From: Corynebacterium canis
GTDB taxonomy: Bacteria; Actinomycetota; Actinomycetes; Mycobacteriales; Mycobacteriaceae
NCBI RefSeq assembly: GCF_030408595.1
Contig: NZ_CP047080.1
Location: forward strand, 869,501-933,500
Reading direction: 5' to 3'
DNA: 64,000 nucleotides
Positions 54,621 through 63,777 of the stretch are shown piece after piece. Position numbers and translations under genes: made by a program. Within the stretch, counting starts at the first letter, position 1, and every line of letters starts with the position of its first letter. The notes beneath the pieces were generated by a model, which was not told the DNA's origin, made no database searches, and saw nothing but the letters and a program-made list of their open reading frames with translations.

Positions 54621-56936
54621 CTAGGCAAGGGTGATGCTGCGGACGCGTCGGACGGCCAATGCGACCGCCCCCGCGATGGTGGCCAATAGCGCACCAGGGA
54701 TTACGACGCCCACCAGCGCAAAGTTCGCAAGCAGCTCCACGTTCGGCGCGCCCCGCGATCCGAGGATCACGCCAATGGCACCTTCGCCCACGGTGGTGGC
54801 GAGCAGCAACCCAAAGGCAAGCCCTAGCAGGGTAAGGATCCCGAACCGGGTGAAATACTGGCCCGCGACGGAACGGTCCGAGCTGCCGAGGGCTTTAAGG
54901 ATGCCGATCTGTTGCCGTTCCCGCGAGAGCACGAGGACGGTAAAGAGCATCGTGATCAGGAAGGCAAGACTTAATGCGATGCCGCAGGCTAGGAGCGCAA
55001 TGATACGGATTTGCGAACTCGTCGCCCCAAAGAATTGGGAGGCATACTCGCTAGCTCCGGTGACCTGCACGCCTGGCAATTGTGCGCGCAGATCCTCGGA
55101 GACCGCGGCCTCCAGGTCCTTGTTTTGCACATCGGCGTAGATGATCTGCCACAGTGCGGGCGCGCCGTCGTCAAACGTTGCCTTCGCCGTCAGCCCGTTG
55201 TTGGTGATGTCTTGGTACACGCCGGTGACCTGGAATGGGGTATCGCCGTCCTTGGTCCTTACCTTGACGGTCGAACCAACGTTCGCTCCAGTGGCTGCCG
55301 ACTGGCTGTAGGAGAGTGCGATTTCGTCCTCGGCGAGGGGGGCGCTGCCCGTGAGGTATTGCATGGGAAACGCTTGGTGGTCGCCGATATCGATAAGCAC
55401 GGACTCCCATTCGCCGCTCGTTGTTTCCATCTTGTAATCGCGACGCAATACCGTGGCGTGCTTTGAAATGCGCTGGTCAGCGTCGATTACTTCGGCGACG
55501 GAGGCTAAGTCTTGCACGCCCGCGCGGACGTCGATACGTAAATCCGCCTGGCCGGAGCCGAGGTAGGTGCCGATGCGCGGATCGTCCAACGTGGTAGCAA
55601 CGTTTGTGGGCAGGACCATCGTAAACGTGCACAACGCCAACACCCCAAGCAATAATGCGTTCGATGGGCGCAATGCCTCGCGAATGCCCATCCACTGCGG
55701 CACCGGCAGGCGTCGAACAGATGTAAGATGCCAACGGTTGCGGCGCTTGCGGAAGGAGCCGCTGGTGCCGGTGCGCAATGCCTCGATCGCGGAGATGCGG
55801 CCCACCCGGCCAAGCGCCACCCAGGTAAATCCGATAATCGCGGCGGCCAATGCCAGCACGGCGAGGATCGGTGCCAAAATGCCGAGCGTGGTGGTCGGCG
55901 GCGTGCCAAGATAGAGCAACGTCGGGGCCCCCAAGGCCGCGGACAATGGGTAGCCTGCGAGGTAACCGATGATGCAGCCGAAGGCCGCCAGCACTAGGTA
56001 TTTCACCAGGTAGAGGCCTCGAATTTGGCGTTGCGGGGCGCCGATGGCCTTGAGCACGGCGATGCGCGCTAGGTCTACCTCGATGGCGGCCAGCACGGTG
56101 TATCGCAGGGCGAGCATGGCTACGATCATGAGCACGAACGCCACGAGGAGCGCGACGGCGGCGATCAGCATGGTGCTTATGGAGTTCATAAGGCGGAGCA
56201 TGGAGGAATCGATACTCACGCCGGTAGCGGGCAGGCCTGCGGCCTTATACGCATTGAGCACGGTGCCCGGGCGGGTCGACTCCGCGAGCGCGAATTCGAT
56301 CAAGTATTCGCGATCCTCGATATGGTCGGCGAAGTCCGCGAAATCTTGCGGGTGAACAACCAAACGCTTCGAGGGAACCATGGCGGCGTTCATTTGAGCG
56401 TCGCGAATAAAGCCGGTGACCTTTAGTTCCTTTTTCCATGTGCCGGTGTCGAAGGTGATGGTATCGCCAACCTTGGCCGCGCCCACCGCGGAGTAGTGGA
56501 TCGGCAGCGCAACCTCGCCCGGGTTGGGGTGCGCCGGATCGCCGTGATCGTCGAGGAGGAGGTCGATATGCTCCGGGGAGGTGACGAACGCAGGTTCGTG
56601 GTAGGAATCCGCTTGGTTGACGCCCGCGATCGTGAGCCCTTGGCGCGGAATGGGCAGGGTTTCGATGATTTCGTGGTCGGTGATGTCATCGCGGCCAGCG
56701 ATCCACCCTTCGATGGCGGACACGTCAGCGGTGCCCGAATGCATTTGGATCAGGTCCGGGATCTTTGCGCGTTCCGAAAGCCTGTTTGTTGCGGTGGTGG
56801 TGTCTACGATCAGGGAGGTGCTGGCGGACATTAGTGTGGCCGCCAACGCTATCAGCGCTGCGAGCGTGGCCGCCACCGCGAAGCCGCGCGCGAGATCGGA
56901 TTTGAGTAGCCGTGCCAGTAACCCGAAGTTATTCAT
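54621..56936 (-). CDS. FtsX/MacB-type ABC permease
   Basis: A 771-residue permease with the usual duplicated layout: a first membrane helix (VAATLAALIALAATLMSAST), a large extracytoplasmic domain to about 245, three helices around 255-390, a fourth at about 425-445 (LLLGVLALCTFTMVL), a second large outside domain, and three final helices (IIALLACGIALSLAFLITML to the end). FtsX-like ISAIEALR follows the third helix. With the ATPase it probably exports a peptide or lipid-like substrate. It overlaps the tetR gene by four bases. Confidence 0.9.
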   Translation of the reverse strand: MNNFGLLARLLKSDLARGFAVAATLAALIALAATLMSASTSLIVDTTTATNRLSERAKIPDLIQMHSGTADVSAIEGWIAGRDDITDHEIIETLPIPRQGLTIAGVNQADSYHEPAFVTSPEHIDLLLDDHGDPAHPNPGEVALPIHYSAVGAAKVGDTITFDTGTWKKELKVTGFIRDAQMNAAMVPSKRLVVHPQDFADFADHIEDREYLIEFALAESTRPGTVLNAYKAAGLPATGVSIDSSMLRLMNSISTMLIAAVALLVAFVLMIVAMLALRYTVLAAIEVDLARIAVLKAIGAPQRQIRGLYLVKYLVLAAFGCIIGYLAGYPLSAALGAPTLLYLGTPPTTTLGILAPILAVLALAAAIIGFTWVALGRVGRISAIEALRTGTSGSFRKRRNRWHLTSVRRLPVPQWMGIREALRPSNALLLGVLALCTFTMVLPTNVATTLDDPRIGTYLGSGQADLRIDVRAGVQDLASVAEVIDADQRISKHATVLRRDYKMETTSGEWESVLIDIGDHQAFPMQYLTGSAPLAEDEIALSYSQSAATGANVGSTVKVRTKDGDTPFQVTGVYQDITNNGLTAKATFDDGAPALWQIIYADVQNKDLEAAVSEDLRAQLPGVQVTGASEYASQFFGATSSQIRIIALLACGIALSLAFLITMLFTVLVLSRERQQIGILKALGSSDRSVAGQYFTRFGILTLLGLAFGLLLATTVGEGAIGVILGSRGAPNVELLANFALVGVVIPGALLATIAGAVALAVRRVRSITLA

Positions 56937-57562
56937 GAGTTCGCCTCTATGATCGGGGCGAACGAGCCCGGCTCGCAGCCCAGGAGGATTTCCGCGGCGT
57001 GGACGAGGCCGGCGGTGCGGCGGGGGAGTTCCGCGTCTTGGCCAATAAAAATGCCGCCATCAAGAAGCATGCCGGCGGCGGTCAGGAGAATCTCGACCGC
57101 TTCGCGCGGGTGTTCGGTGTGGAAGGTGCCTTCCGCGATGCCCTGCTCCACGATCTCGGTGAGCATTGGGGTGAACTTTGTGACCGCTTCCACGATGGAC
57201 AGCACATGAAATTCGGCGTTGCCGTTGGTGTGCAGCCGTTCTGCCAGTTCGAGTTCCTGCTCGTTTGCCCGCGCGGCGCTCATGACGGCTAAGAACTTTT
57301 GCGGGGCGGGTGCCGGTTGCTGGGCGATGGCTTCCGCGCGGCTAATCATCCGATTTGTGGTGCGTGTTACCAGGGCGCGCAGGATATCGTGTTTCGATTT
57401 GAAGTGGTAGTACAACGTGCCCCTGGCGATGCCCACTTCATTGAGTATGTGTTCTATTGAGGTCGCTTCGACGCCTTGGGTTGTGAAGAGTTTTTCGGCG
57501 GCATCGAGGATTTCCGTGCGACGCTCCGGCGCGGTCTTTGCTATGCGTGGCGTGGTTGTCAT
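56933..57562 (-). CDS. TetR-family regulator of the MacB-type system
   Basis: A 209-residue regulator. The helix-turn-helix is TSIEHILNEVGIARGTLYYHF and the C-terminal domain is long and helical (VEILLTAAGMLLDGGIFIG). First gene of the tetR-permease-ATPase operon. An inverted repeat TCGAC-CGACT-GTCGA lies 38 bases upstream of its start. Confidence 0.9.
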   Translation of the reverse strand: MTTTPRIAKTAPERRTEILDAAEKLFTTQGVEATSIEHILNEVGIARGTLYYHFKSKHDILRALVTRTTNRMISRAEAIAQQPAPAPQKFLAVMSAARANEQELELAERLHTNGNAEFHVLSIVEAVTKFTPMLTEIVEQGIAEGTFHTEHPREAVEILLTAAGMLLDGGIFIGQDAELPRRTAGLVHAAEILLGCEPGSFAPIIEANS

Positions 57563-57912
57563 TTGGTATCCCGTGGTTGTTGGGTTGACGGTGCGAGTCT
57601 CGACCGACTGTCGATACGACTAGCGTAACCAAATGACTTATAGGTGGTCAAGAGTTTGCTAATGTATGTTCCGCGAGCCTGGGACATGCACGAGGTTCTA
57701 GGGAGGCCGGGGCTGCGGGAGCGGAAGTGCTTGGTTGGGGGTGGGGCGTGGAAAATTGGGTTTCCATGTCGGCGCGCTCGTGTTAAGGTCGGTTCACTAA
57801 ACCTTGGTCAGGGTTACCTAAGTTGCGATGTGCTGGGTTGTTGTCGCCATGCGCGTGAATCTTGTGGCTGAGGTGTCCCAGGTTTGCTGATATGAAGGGT
57901 GTGTGCACTGGT
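57563..57912. promoter_or_regulatory. Divergent control region with TetR and DtxR site candidates
   Basis: About 350 bases between the minus-strand tetR and irtA. It holds TCGAC-CGACT-GTCGA (57600-57614), a candidate TetR operator, and the DtxR-box-like sequence at 57803-57821. No gene is seen. Confidence 0.5.
57803..57821 (+). promoter_or_regulatory. DtxR-box-like iron operator upstream of irtA
   Basis: CTTGGTCAGGGTTACCTAA. Its reverse complement agrees with the DtxR/IdeR consensus TTAGGTTAGCCTAACCTAA at 14 of 19 positions, including the whole TTAGGT half. It lies about 90 bases upstream of irtA. Iron repression of irtAB by DtxR is the expected consequence (inference). Confidence 0.65.
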
Positions 57913-60429
57913 ATGGGCAAAGGCGTTGAAGGGGCCGTGCTAAAAACACTTGGCGCGAAAGAGCACTTGCTCACGGTGATCGGGCGGGAGTATCGGGCGG
58001 AGCATTTTGTTCGAGTGCGTATGCGATCGGATACCTTGCTGCATCGCGAGGGGGAGGCGCCTGGAAACTGGGTTCGGGCATGGTTTCCGGATCCGGACGG
58101 GGGTTCGAAACAATACCAACGCGGGTACACGCTGGCGGATGTGGATCCGCAGCAGGGAACCTTTGCTATCGACTTTGTGGTGCATCACCCGATGGGGCCT
58201 GCCTCGTATTGGGCCACCACATGTGAGGTGGGGGATCAGATCACGGCGATGCGCTACGGCGAAGAACCGTTCAAACTTTTGGAGCCTGCGCCGACCGGCT
58301 ACCTCTTTCTTGGGGACCTTGCGTCCTATCCGGCCATCTATGCGCTAGCTTGTTCGATTCCGGCGGAGTCACAGGTAGTGGTGTATCTCGAACAGCATGA
58401 CGAACGGGATGCGGAACTGCCGCTGCCGCGCGGATCGAATATCGTGGCGCGGTGGGTGCCGGAATTGCCCGATGGGCAGGCGTTGGTGCAGGCGATCGCG
58501 GGGCAAGATTGGACCGGATGGTATGCTTGGGTCACCGCCGAATCCTTGGCAACTCGGCACGCGAAAACGGTATTGCAGCGGGAATTCGGGCTTAACCGTT
58601 CGACATTGCATTCGCATGCGTATTGGACGCGGGGGCGAGCCATGGGGAAGTCCCGAGTGCTGCAGGAAGCCGATCAGGCAGCGGCCGCAGATAGGGCGAG
58701 CGCGGAACCCGAGACGACCGTCTCCGTTGAGGGAACGGACGTATTAAAACCTGCGAAATTGGCGATGATCTGTGGTGGTATCGCGCAAGCCTTGGTATCC
58801 GTGCTGCAGGTCATACCCTTTATACTTTTCGCCGAAATCGCGCGGCTATTTATCAGCGGGGCGGAGCGGCAGGCGTTTATTGATATAGGCCTGTTGGCGT
58901 TGGTTATTTTGGGATTGAGCACCTTCGGTTCGGCCGTACTGCTCTTTGTGATGCATCTCTATGACAGCCGATTTGGCGCTGCCTTGCGCCGACGGATCAT
59001 GGCTAAGCTCGGCACATTGCCGCTCGGATGGTTTGGTCAACGTCGCGCCGGGGACGTGAAAAAGCTGGTCAGCGACGATGTGAACGCCCTGCATTATCTG
59101 ATCACACATGCGGTGCTGGATCTTGTAGGTGCCATTGTGACGCCCCTAGTTGCGTTGGTGTACCTGTTTTATGTTGAGTGGCGGTTGGGCTTGGTGCTGC
59201 TCGTGCCGATCTTGGTGTTTGTGGTGGTTATGGGCGGGATTTCCATACGGGACAAGGAAAAGATAGTGGTGTCACAGCGCTATGTGGCACTTGCGTCGGG
59301 GCAGGCGCAAACGTTTATTGATACCCGCGAGCAGGCACAAGTATTCGGCCCTTCGGCGGTGGTCGGGCTCTCGGATACGCTGCGCATGATCGGCGACTAT
59401 GTGGAGAACTGGCAACGCGCAACCGCGCTTGCGAAAATCCAAGCGGTGATGATCAACCGGCCGATGACCGTGCTGGGGATCCTTGTCGTGGCAGGTTGGC
59501 TGTTCCTTTCCGCTGGCTGGATTAGCGTCGCGGAGCTGATTCCCTTCCTGATCCTAGGCACTTCCTTTGGTGGGCAGTTGGTGGGGATCTCCACGAGTGT
59601 TGGATCCTTGATGGCGGGCTTGGAAAGCCGTGACGGCACGGCCTTGCTATTGGGAACGCCCGGGCTGGTTGGGCCCGCTGATAGGAAGGTACCCGCAGGC
59701 CACGTGCGTTTTTCCGATGTTTCGTTTGGCTACAATGCGGGGGAGCGGGTGCTGGAGAATCTGAATTTGACGCTGGAACGCGGCACCGTGACCGCGTTGG
59801 TCGGCCCCTCCGGTGCCGGGAAATCCACGGTGGCGGCGCTGCTCGCCAGGCTGTGGGATCCGGTGCAAGGTTCGGTCAGTATCGACGGCAAAGACCTGCG
59901 TGATCTAAGCCAAGACGAGCTTTATAGCAAGGTGACTATCCTGCTGCAAGACGTTCAACTTATTCGCGCCAGCGTGCGCGAAAATATCGCCTTGACCAGG
60001 AAAGACGCCTCTGAGGAGGAGATTATTGCGGCGGCAACGGCGGCGCACATTGATCACGTGATTCGCCAACTCCCTGATGGCTACGACACCATCGTGGATA
60101 CCTCAAGGCTTTCCGGTGGGGAGCGGCAGCGGATTGGCATTGCGCGGGCGCTGTTGGCGGATACGCCGATAGTGATCCTCGATGAAGCCACCGCCGCGGC
60201 CGACCCTGATTCCGAATGGGCGATTCGACAGGGGCTCGACCGGCTCTTGTGCGGGCGAACCGTGCTGATGATCGCACATAGATTGCACACCGTAACAGGG
60301 GCCGATCGCATCGTTGTGCTCGCCGAGGGCAAGGTCGCAGAGGCCGGTAGGCACCAAGAATTACTGGCGGCGGACGGGCTGTATGCACGGCTCTGGAACA
60401 CTGCGACACAATTTTCGAAGGAGGCATAG
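57913..60429 (+). CDS. irtA: IrtA-like siderophore-interacting domain / ABC exporter fusion
   Basis: An 838-residue fusion. The N-terminal 250 residues form a siderophore-interacting flavin-reductase domain (VRAWFPDPDGG, FAD-binding QRGYTLADVDP, FVVHHPMGPAS, YLEQHDERD, and WTGWYAWVTAE). A membrane domain (about 280-560) and an ATPase (about 610-838) follow, with Walker A GPSGAGKST, signature LSGGERQRIGIARA and Walker B VILDEATAAADPDSE. This equals mycobacterial IrtA, which imports and reduces ferric mycobactin/carboxymycobactin together with IrtB. The start at 57913 (MGKGVEGAVLKTLGAKEH) aligns with IrtA's; the frame is open further up. Confidence 0.92.
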   Translation: MGKGVEGAVLKTLGAKEHLLTVIGREYRAEHFVRVRMRSDTLLHREGEAPGNWVRAWFPDPDGGSKQYQRGYTLADVDPQQGTFAIDFVVHHPMGPASYWATTCEVGDQITAMRYGEEPFKLLEPAPTGYLFLGDLASYPAIYALACSIPAESQVVVYLEQHDERDAELPLPRGSNIVARWVPELPDGQALVQAIAGQDWTGWYAWVTAESLATRHAKTVLQREFGLNRSTLHSHAYWTRGRAMGKSRVLQEADQAAAADRASAEPETTVSVEGTDVLKPAKLAMICGGIAQALVSVLQVIPFILFAEIARLFISGAERQAFIDIGLLALVILGLSTFGSAVLLFVMHLYDSRFGAALRRRIMAKLGTLPLGWFGQRRAGDVKKLVSDDVNALHYLITHAVLDLVGAIVTPLVALVYLFYVEWRLGLVLLVPILVFVVVMGGISIRDKEKIVVSQRYVALASGQAQTFIDTREQAQVFGPSAVVGLSDTLRMIGDYVENWQRATALAKIQAVMINRPMTVLGILVVAGWLFLSAGWISVAELIPFLILGTSFGGQLVGISTSVGSLMAGLESRDGTALLLGTPGLVGPADRKVPAGHVRFSDVSFGYNAGERVLENLNLTLERGTVTALVGPSGAGKSTVAALLARLWDPVQGSVSIDGKDLRDLSQDELYSKVTILLQDVQLIRASVRENIALTRKDASEEEIIAAATAAHIDHVIRQLPDGYDTIVDTSRLSGGERQRIGIARALLADTPIVILDEATAAADPDSEWAIRQGLDRLLCGRTVLMIAHRLHTVTGADRIVVLAEGKVAEAGRHQELLAADGLYARLWNTATQFSKEA

Positions 60430-60434
60430 GTTCG

Positions 60435-62147
60435 ATGCTTGCCAATATTCACGCGGTGACCGGTGGTAATCGCACGTTTTGGGCGTACCTAACCCTCACG
60501 GTCGTTTCCGCGATCCTACAAGCGGCGGCGGTGCTGACGCTCTTCCCGCTCTTTGAAGAATTGTTCGCGGGCGCGCCGAGCGGGGCTGGGTTCTGGGTAT
60601 TTGTTTTCCTAGCCGTGATCGTGGCGGCCTGGGGTGTCGATGTGTGGAGCGCGCGATATGGTTTGCGATTGGGCCTTAACGTGATGCGGACGATCCATGA
60701 CCGCACGCCAGAGGCGATTCTTGCGTGGCCGAACGCGCGGCTGACGGCGGAGAAGGCGGCGTCGTTACGCACGCTCATGTCGAATGGCGCGACGGAGGCA
60801 ACATCGAGCGTTATTCTCATGGTCACGCCGGTGATAACCGCAATTGTGTTCACCTTTGCATTGGGGCTGGGGTTGCTCGCCGTTTCGTTTCCAGTTTCGA
60901 TGGTCACGATGGCTGGCGGGGTGCTGATGTTGCTCGCGTTGTGGGCGAGTGCGCGGATCCAAGAGCGAGCCGAACGCCAGTTCGCACGCGCGAATGAGGA
61001 GCTGGATAGCCGACTCTTCGAATTCGCGTGGGCGCAACCCTCGCTACGCACTGCGCGCAGCGTCTCCATCGGGCAACAATACGTTGACCAGGCTACTGTG
61101 ACTGCCCGCGGGCGGGTGCTGCGGCTGCTGTTGTGGCAAATCCCGGGGCAATTCCTGTTTAGCCTCGTGCTGCAGATTGTGCTGATCGGGTACGGCGTGT
61201 CCGCGTGGCTGGTGTATCAGGACGGCGTAGTCGGCGGCGTCGCGGCGGCCACATTGGTGATTGTGCTCCTCCGCGTTATCGAACAAGTGACCAGTGTTTC
61301 TGGCTCCATCGACGGTTTGTTGGGGATCAACCGCACGCTCGCCGAGGTGCGGGAAGTTTCGAACACGCAGCCGATCGTTGTGGCGCGGTCGAGCGGGCAC
61401 GCGCCGCTGGTCATCGCCAGCGATTTAAGCGTTAGGTATGTTGACGGCACGATCGGCCTGCAAGATGTAACCCTGACGCTGAAACCTGGGACGGTCACGG
61501 TGGTGGTTGGGCGCTCCGGTTCCGGCAAAACCACGCTGATCAGGGCGCTTGCGGGGCTGATTCCGCTTCGTGGCGGCGCGGTGACATTCGATGGTATTTC
61601 CGAACCCGCGAGCGCCGGGGAATTGCGTGGAAACGCTACCGTGGTGTTCCAGCAAACCGTGCTCGGCGAGGGCAGTATTAAGGAAAACTTGCGCGCCATC
61701 GACCCTAGCTTGAGCGACGATGACCTTCGGCGCATCGCGGACATTTCCCAGCTCACGCCCATGATTGAGCGGAGCCGTAATGGCTGGGACACCGCCGTTG
61801 GCGAGTTTGGTGGCAAGCTTTCCGGCGGGGAGCGGCAGCGCGTAGGCATCGCCCGCGCATTGGCGAAACCCGCCCGTTTCCTCCTTGTCGATGAAGCCAC
61901 CTCTGCCATGGACTCCCAGAACGAGCGTTCGATTATTGAGTCGATTGGCAAGATCCGGACGGATTACACAACCGTCGTGGTCACGCACCGCCCCGCCACG
62001 CTCGAGATTGCCGACGCCGTGGTGGTCATGGACGGCGGCCGCGTCATTGAATACGGCACCCCGGCCGAACTCGCCGCGGCGGATGGCGCATTCGCTCAAT
62101 TGCTCGAAGAATGGCGGGCCTCGGCGGAATGGCACGTTACAAGATAG
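60435..62147 (+). CDS. irtB: IrtB-like ABC half-transporter
   Basis: A 570-residue partner of IrtA with six membrane segments in the first 290 residues and an ATPase domain: Walker A GRSGSGKTTL, signature LSGGERQRVGIARA, Walker B RFLLVDEATSAMD and H-loop VTHRPAT. AAGGAGG at the end of irtA is its RBS; the gap is five bases. Together they should form a heterodimeric exporter-fold importer for a ferric siderophore; no siderophore synthesis genes are in the window, so the ligand may be a xenosiderophore. Confidence 0.92.
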   Translation: MLANIHAVTGGNRTFWAYLTLTVVSAILQAAAVLTLFPLFEELFAGAPSGAGFWVFVFLAVIVAAWGVDVWSARYGLRLGLNVMRTIHDRTPEAILAWPNARLTAEKAASLRTLMSNGATEATSSVILMVTPVITAIVFTFALGLGLLAVSFPVSMVTMAGGVLMLLALWASARIQERAERQFARANEELDSRLFEFAWAQPSLRTARSVSIGQQYVDQATVTARGRVLRLLLWQIPGQFLFSLVLQIVLIGYGVSAWLVYQDGVVGGVAAATLVIVLLRVIEQVTSVSGSIDGLLGINRTLAEVREVSNTQPIVVARSSGHAPLVIASDLSVRYVDGTIGLQDVTLTLKPGTVTVVVGRSGSGKTTLIRALAGLIPLRGGAVTFDGISEPASAGELRGNATVVFQQTVLGEGSIKENLRAIDPSLSDDDLRRIADISQLTPMIERSRNGWDTAVGEFGGKLSGGERQRVGIARALAKPARFLLVDEATSAMDSQNERSIIESIGKIRTDYTTVVVTHRPATLEIADAVVVMDGGRVIEYGTPAELAAADGAFAQLLEEWRASAEWHVTR

Positions 62148-62197
62148 TTTGGCTCACCTATCGATATTGGCAAGTGTGCTGTGTTAGCATCGGCCAG

Positions 62198-62455
62198 ATG
62201 AGTGTAGTTGCGTGGATAGTCCTCGGGTTCGTCGCAGGTTCGATCGCTAAAGCCCTGATGCCCGGCCGCCAAAGCGGCGGCTGCATCGCTACCATCGTGC
62301 TGGGCATTATCGGCTCCGTCGTGGGCGGCGCGCTCGGGTCATATTTCCTAAATGTAGACCTTAACCAGGGGCTTTATGAATTCAGCACGTGGGCCAGCGC
62401 CATCGGTGGTGCCCTTGTGATCCTGGCTGTGTGGGGCATTATCCGCCCCAAGTGA
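62198..62455 (+). CDS. GlsB/YeaQ/YmgE-family small membrane protein
   Basis: An 85-residue protein with three hydrophobic segments: VAWIVLGFVAGSIAKALMPG, ATIVLGIIGSVVGGALGSYF and AIGGALVILAVWGII. The pattern is that of transglycosylase-associated (YeaQ/YmgE) proteins, often stress induced and of unknown function. It starts 50 bases after irtB and may be in the same transcript. Confidence 0.9.
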   Translation: MSVVAWIVLGFVAGSIAKALMPGRQSGGCIATIVLGIIGSVVGGALGSYFLNVDLNQGLYEFSTWASAIGGALVILAVWGIIRPK

Positions 62456-62510
62456 CGCGGCGCACCGCGGTTCTCACGGTCCGAGCCGCAGCTTTGTTAA
62501 CGTCGGTGCT

Positions 62511-63368
62511 ATGCACCAAGAATTGCCTGAAGAATTGATCGCGGGGCTGCGAATCTCGGATGTGATGCCGGTGCGTGGTGGCGATATCGCCAAAGCGTTC
62601 CGGCTGGACGGCCCCGATGGAACGTATTTTCTGAAGACGCACCCGCGGCCGAGCAGGCAGATGTTCGAGCGTGAGGCGCGTGGCTTGGGGGCATTACGTG
62701 CGACGGCGCCGTCGGATTTGGGGGTTCCGGAAGTACTTGCGGCCTCGGAACGGGGATTGGTGTTGGAGTGGGTTGCGGAGGGGCATCGCACCGTGGATTC
62801 CGAAGTTATGTTTGGGACGGGCTTGGCGCGATTGCATCAGGTATCGCAGCCGTTTTTCGGCGGTTTAGCGGGCGACGATTCAGGGTACATAGGTTCTGTT
62901 GAGGTGGATCTGACCCCGGCGGATTCCTGGCCCGAGTTCTATGTGGAGCGGCGCCTGCGGCCATTGTTACGGCGGGCGATCGACCAGCGGGTGATTTCTA
63001 TCGACGCCGCGACTTTGTTCGAGGCGGTCAGCTGCCGGGCCGAGGAATTATGTGGTCCGGTCGAACCCCCAGCGCTGGTGCACGGCGACCTGTGGGGAGG
63101 GAACCGATTGGTTGATCAATCGGGAAAGAACTGGTTGATCGACCCGGCGGCGCATTACGCGCATCGGGAGGTGGACATAGCGATGATGCTTTTGTTCGGT
63201 GGATTCGGGGATGAAGTGTTTGTCGGATACAACCAGGTATATCCGCTGGCTGCGGGCTGGCGTGAGCGGGTGCCGTGGTACCAATTGCCGCCCCTGCTGG
63301 TGCACGCAATTCTGTTCGGTGGCGGATACGGCGCCTCGGCATTGGGGGTGCTCAAGCGGCTGGCCTAG
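62511..63368 (+). CDS. Fructosamine-kinase-family protein
   Basis: A 285-residue protein-kinase-like fold enzyme. The catalytic loop is LVHGDLWGGNRLVD and the metal aspartate is in WLIDPAAHYAHREVDIAMM (IDPA, as in fructosamine-3-kinases). The N-lobe has the ATP lysine in YFLKTHP. Family members phosphorylate ketosamines on glycated proteins or free sugars for deglycation; the exact substrate is unknown. 55 bases after the YeaQ-type gene. Confidence 0.9.
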   Translation: MHQELPEELIAGLRISDVMPVRGGDIAKAFRLDGPDGTYFLKTHPRPSRQMFEREARGLGALRATAPSDLGVPEVLAASERGLVLEWVAEGHRTVDSEVMFGTGLARLHQVSQPFFGGLAGDDSGYIGSVEVDLTPADSWPEFYVERRLRPLLRRAIDQRVISIDAATLFEAVSCRAEELCGPVEPPALVHGDLWGGNRLVDQSGKNWLIDPAAHYAHREVDIAMMLLFGGFGDEVFVGYNQVYPLAAGWRERVPWYQLPPLLVHAILFGGGYGASALGVLKRLA

Positions 63369-63777
63369 GCGCTAAGGCGCGGATCGTCCAGGTGGCGACC
63401 CTCGCCGGGGGCGCACAGACCGCCAACTACCCTCATATTGGTGTGACGTGATCGGGTGCACGTAACGCACAACGTCGGGGCCTTGTGCGAGGGGTGTGGG
63501 GAGCGGCGTCGATAAGCAACGGCGGGGTGGGCTGGCTGCAAAAATAAATAAATATCAGGGAGCCAAGGGGCGCTTTGTGGCCATCGGTTAAGCGTCGCAA
63601 AGGTTGACGGCGGGCGAGATTTTCGCGGCGCGGAGGGGTTACGCACAGTTGGCACTTCTGATACGGTCTGGGGCGAGTCCGAAAGCAACCTTCGGCCTCA
63701 ACTGGGGATAAGGCTCCGATGAGCCATGTGAAACACATTTGAATTTTGCTGGAAACCTATTTTAAGGAACGCGAACT
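63369..63777. other. Intergenic region, no gene recognised
   Basis: About 400 bases between the kinase and the last, partial gene. It has an AT-rich island (AAAAATAAATAAATATC, about 63540-63557) that could be a promoter element. Minus-strand frames here lack RBS and domains. Confidence 0.5.
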
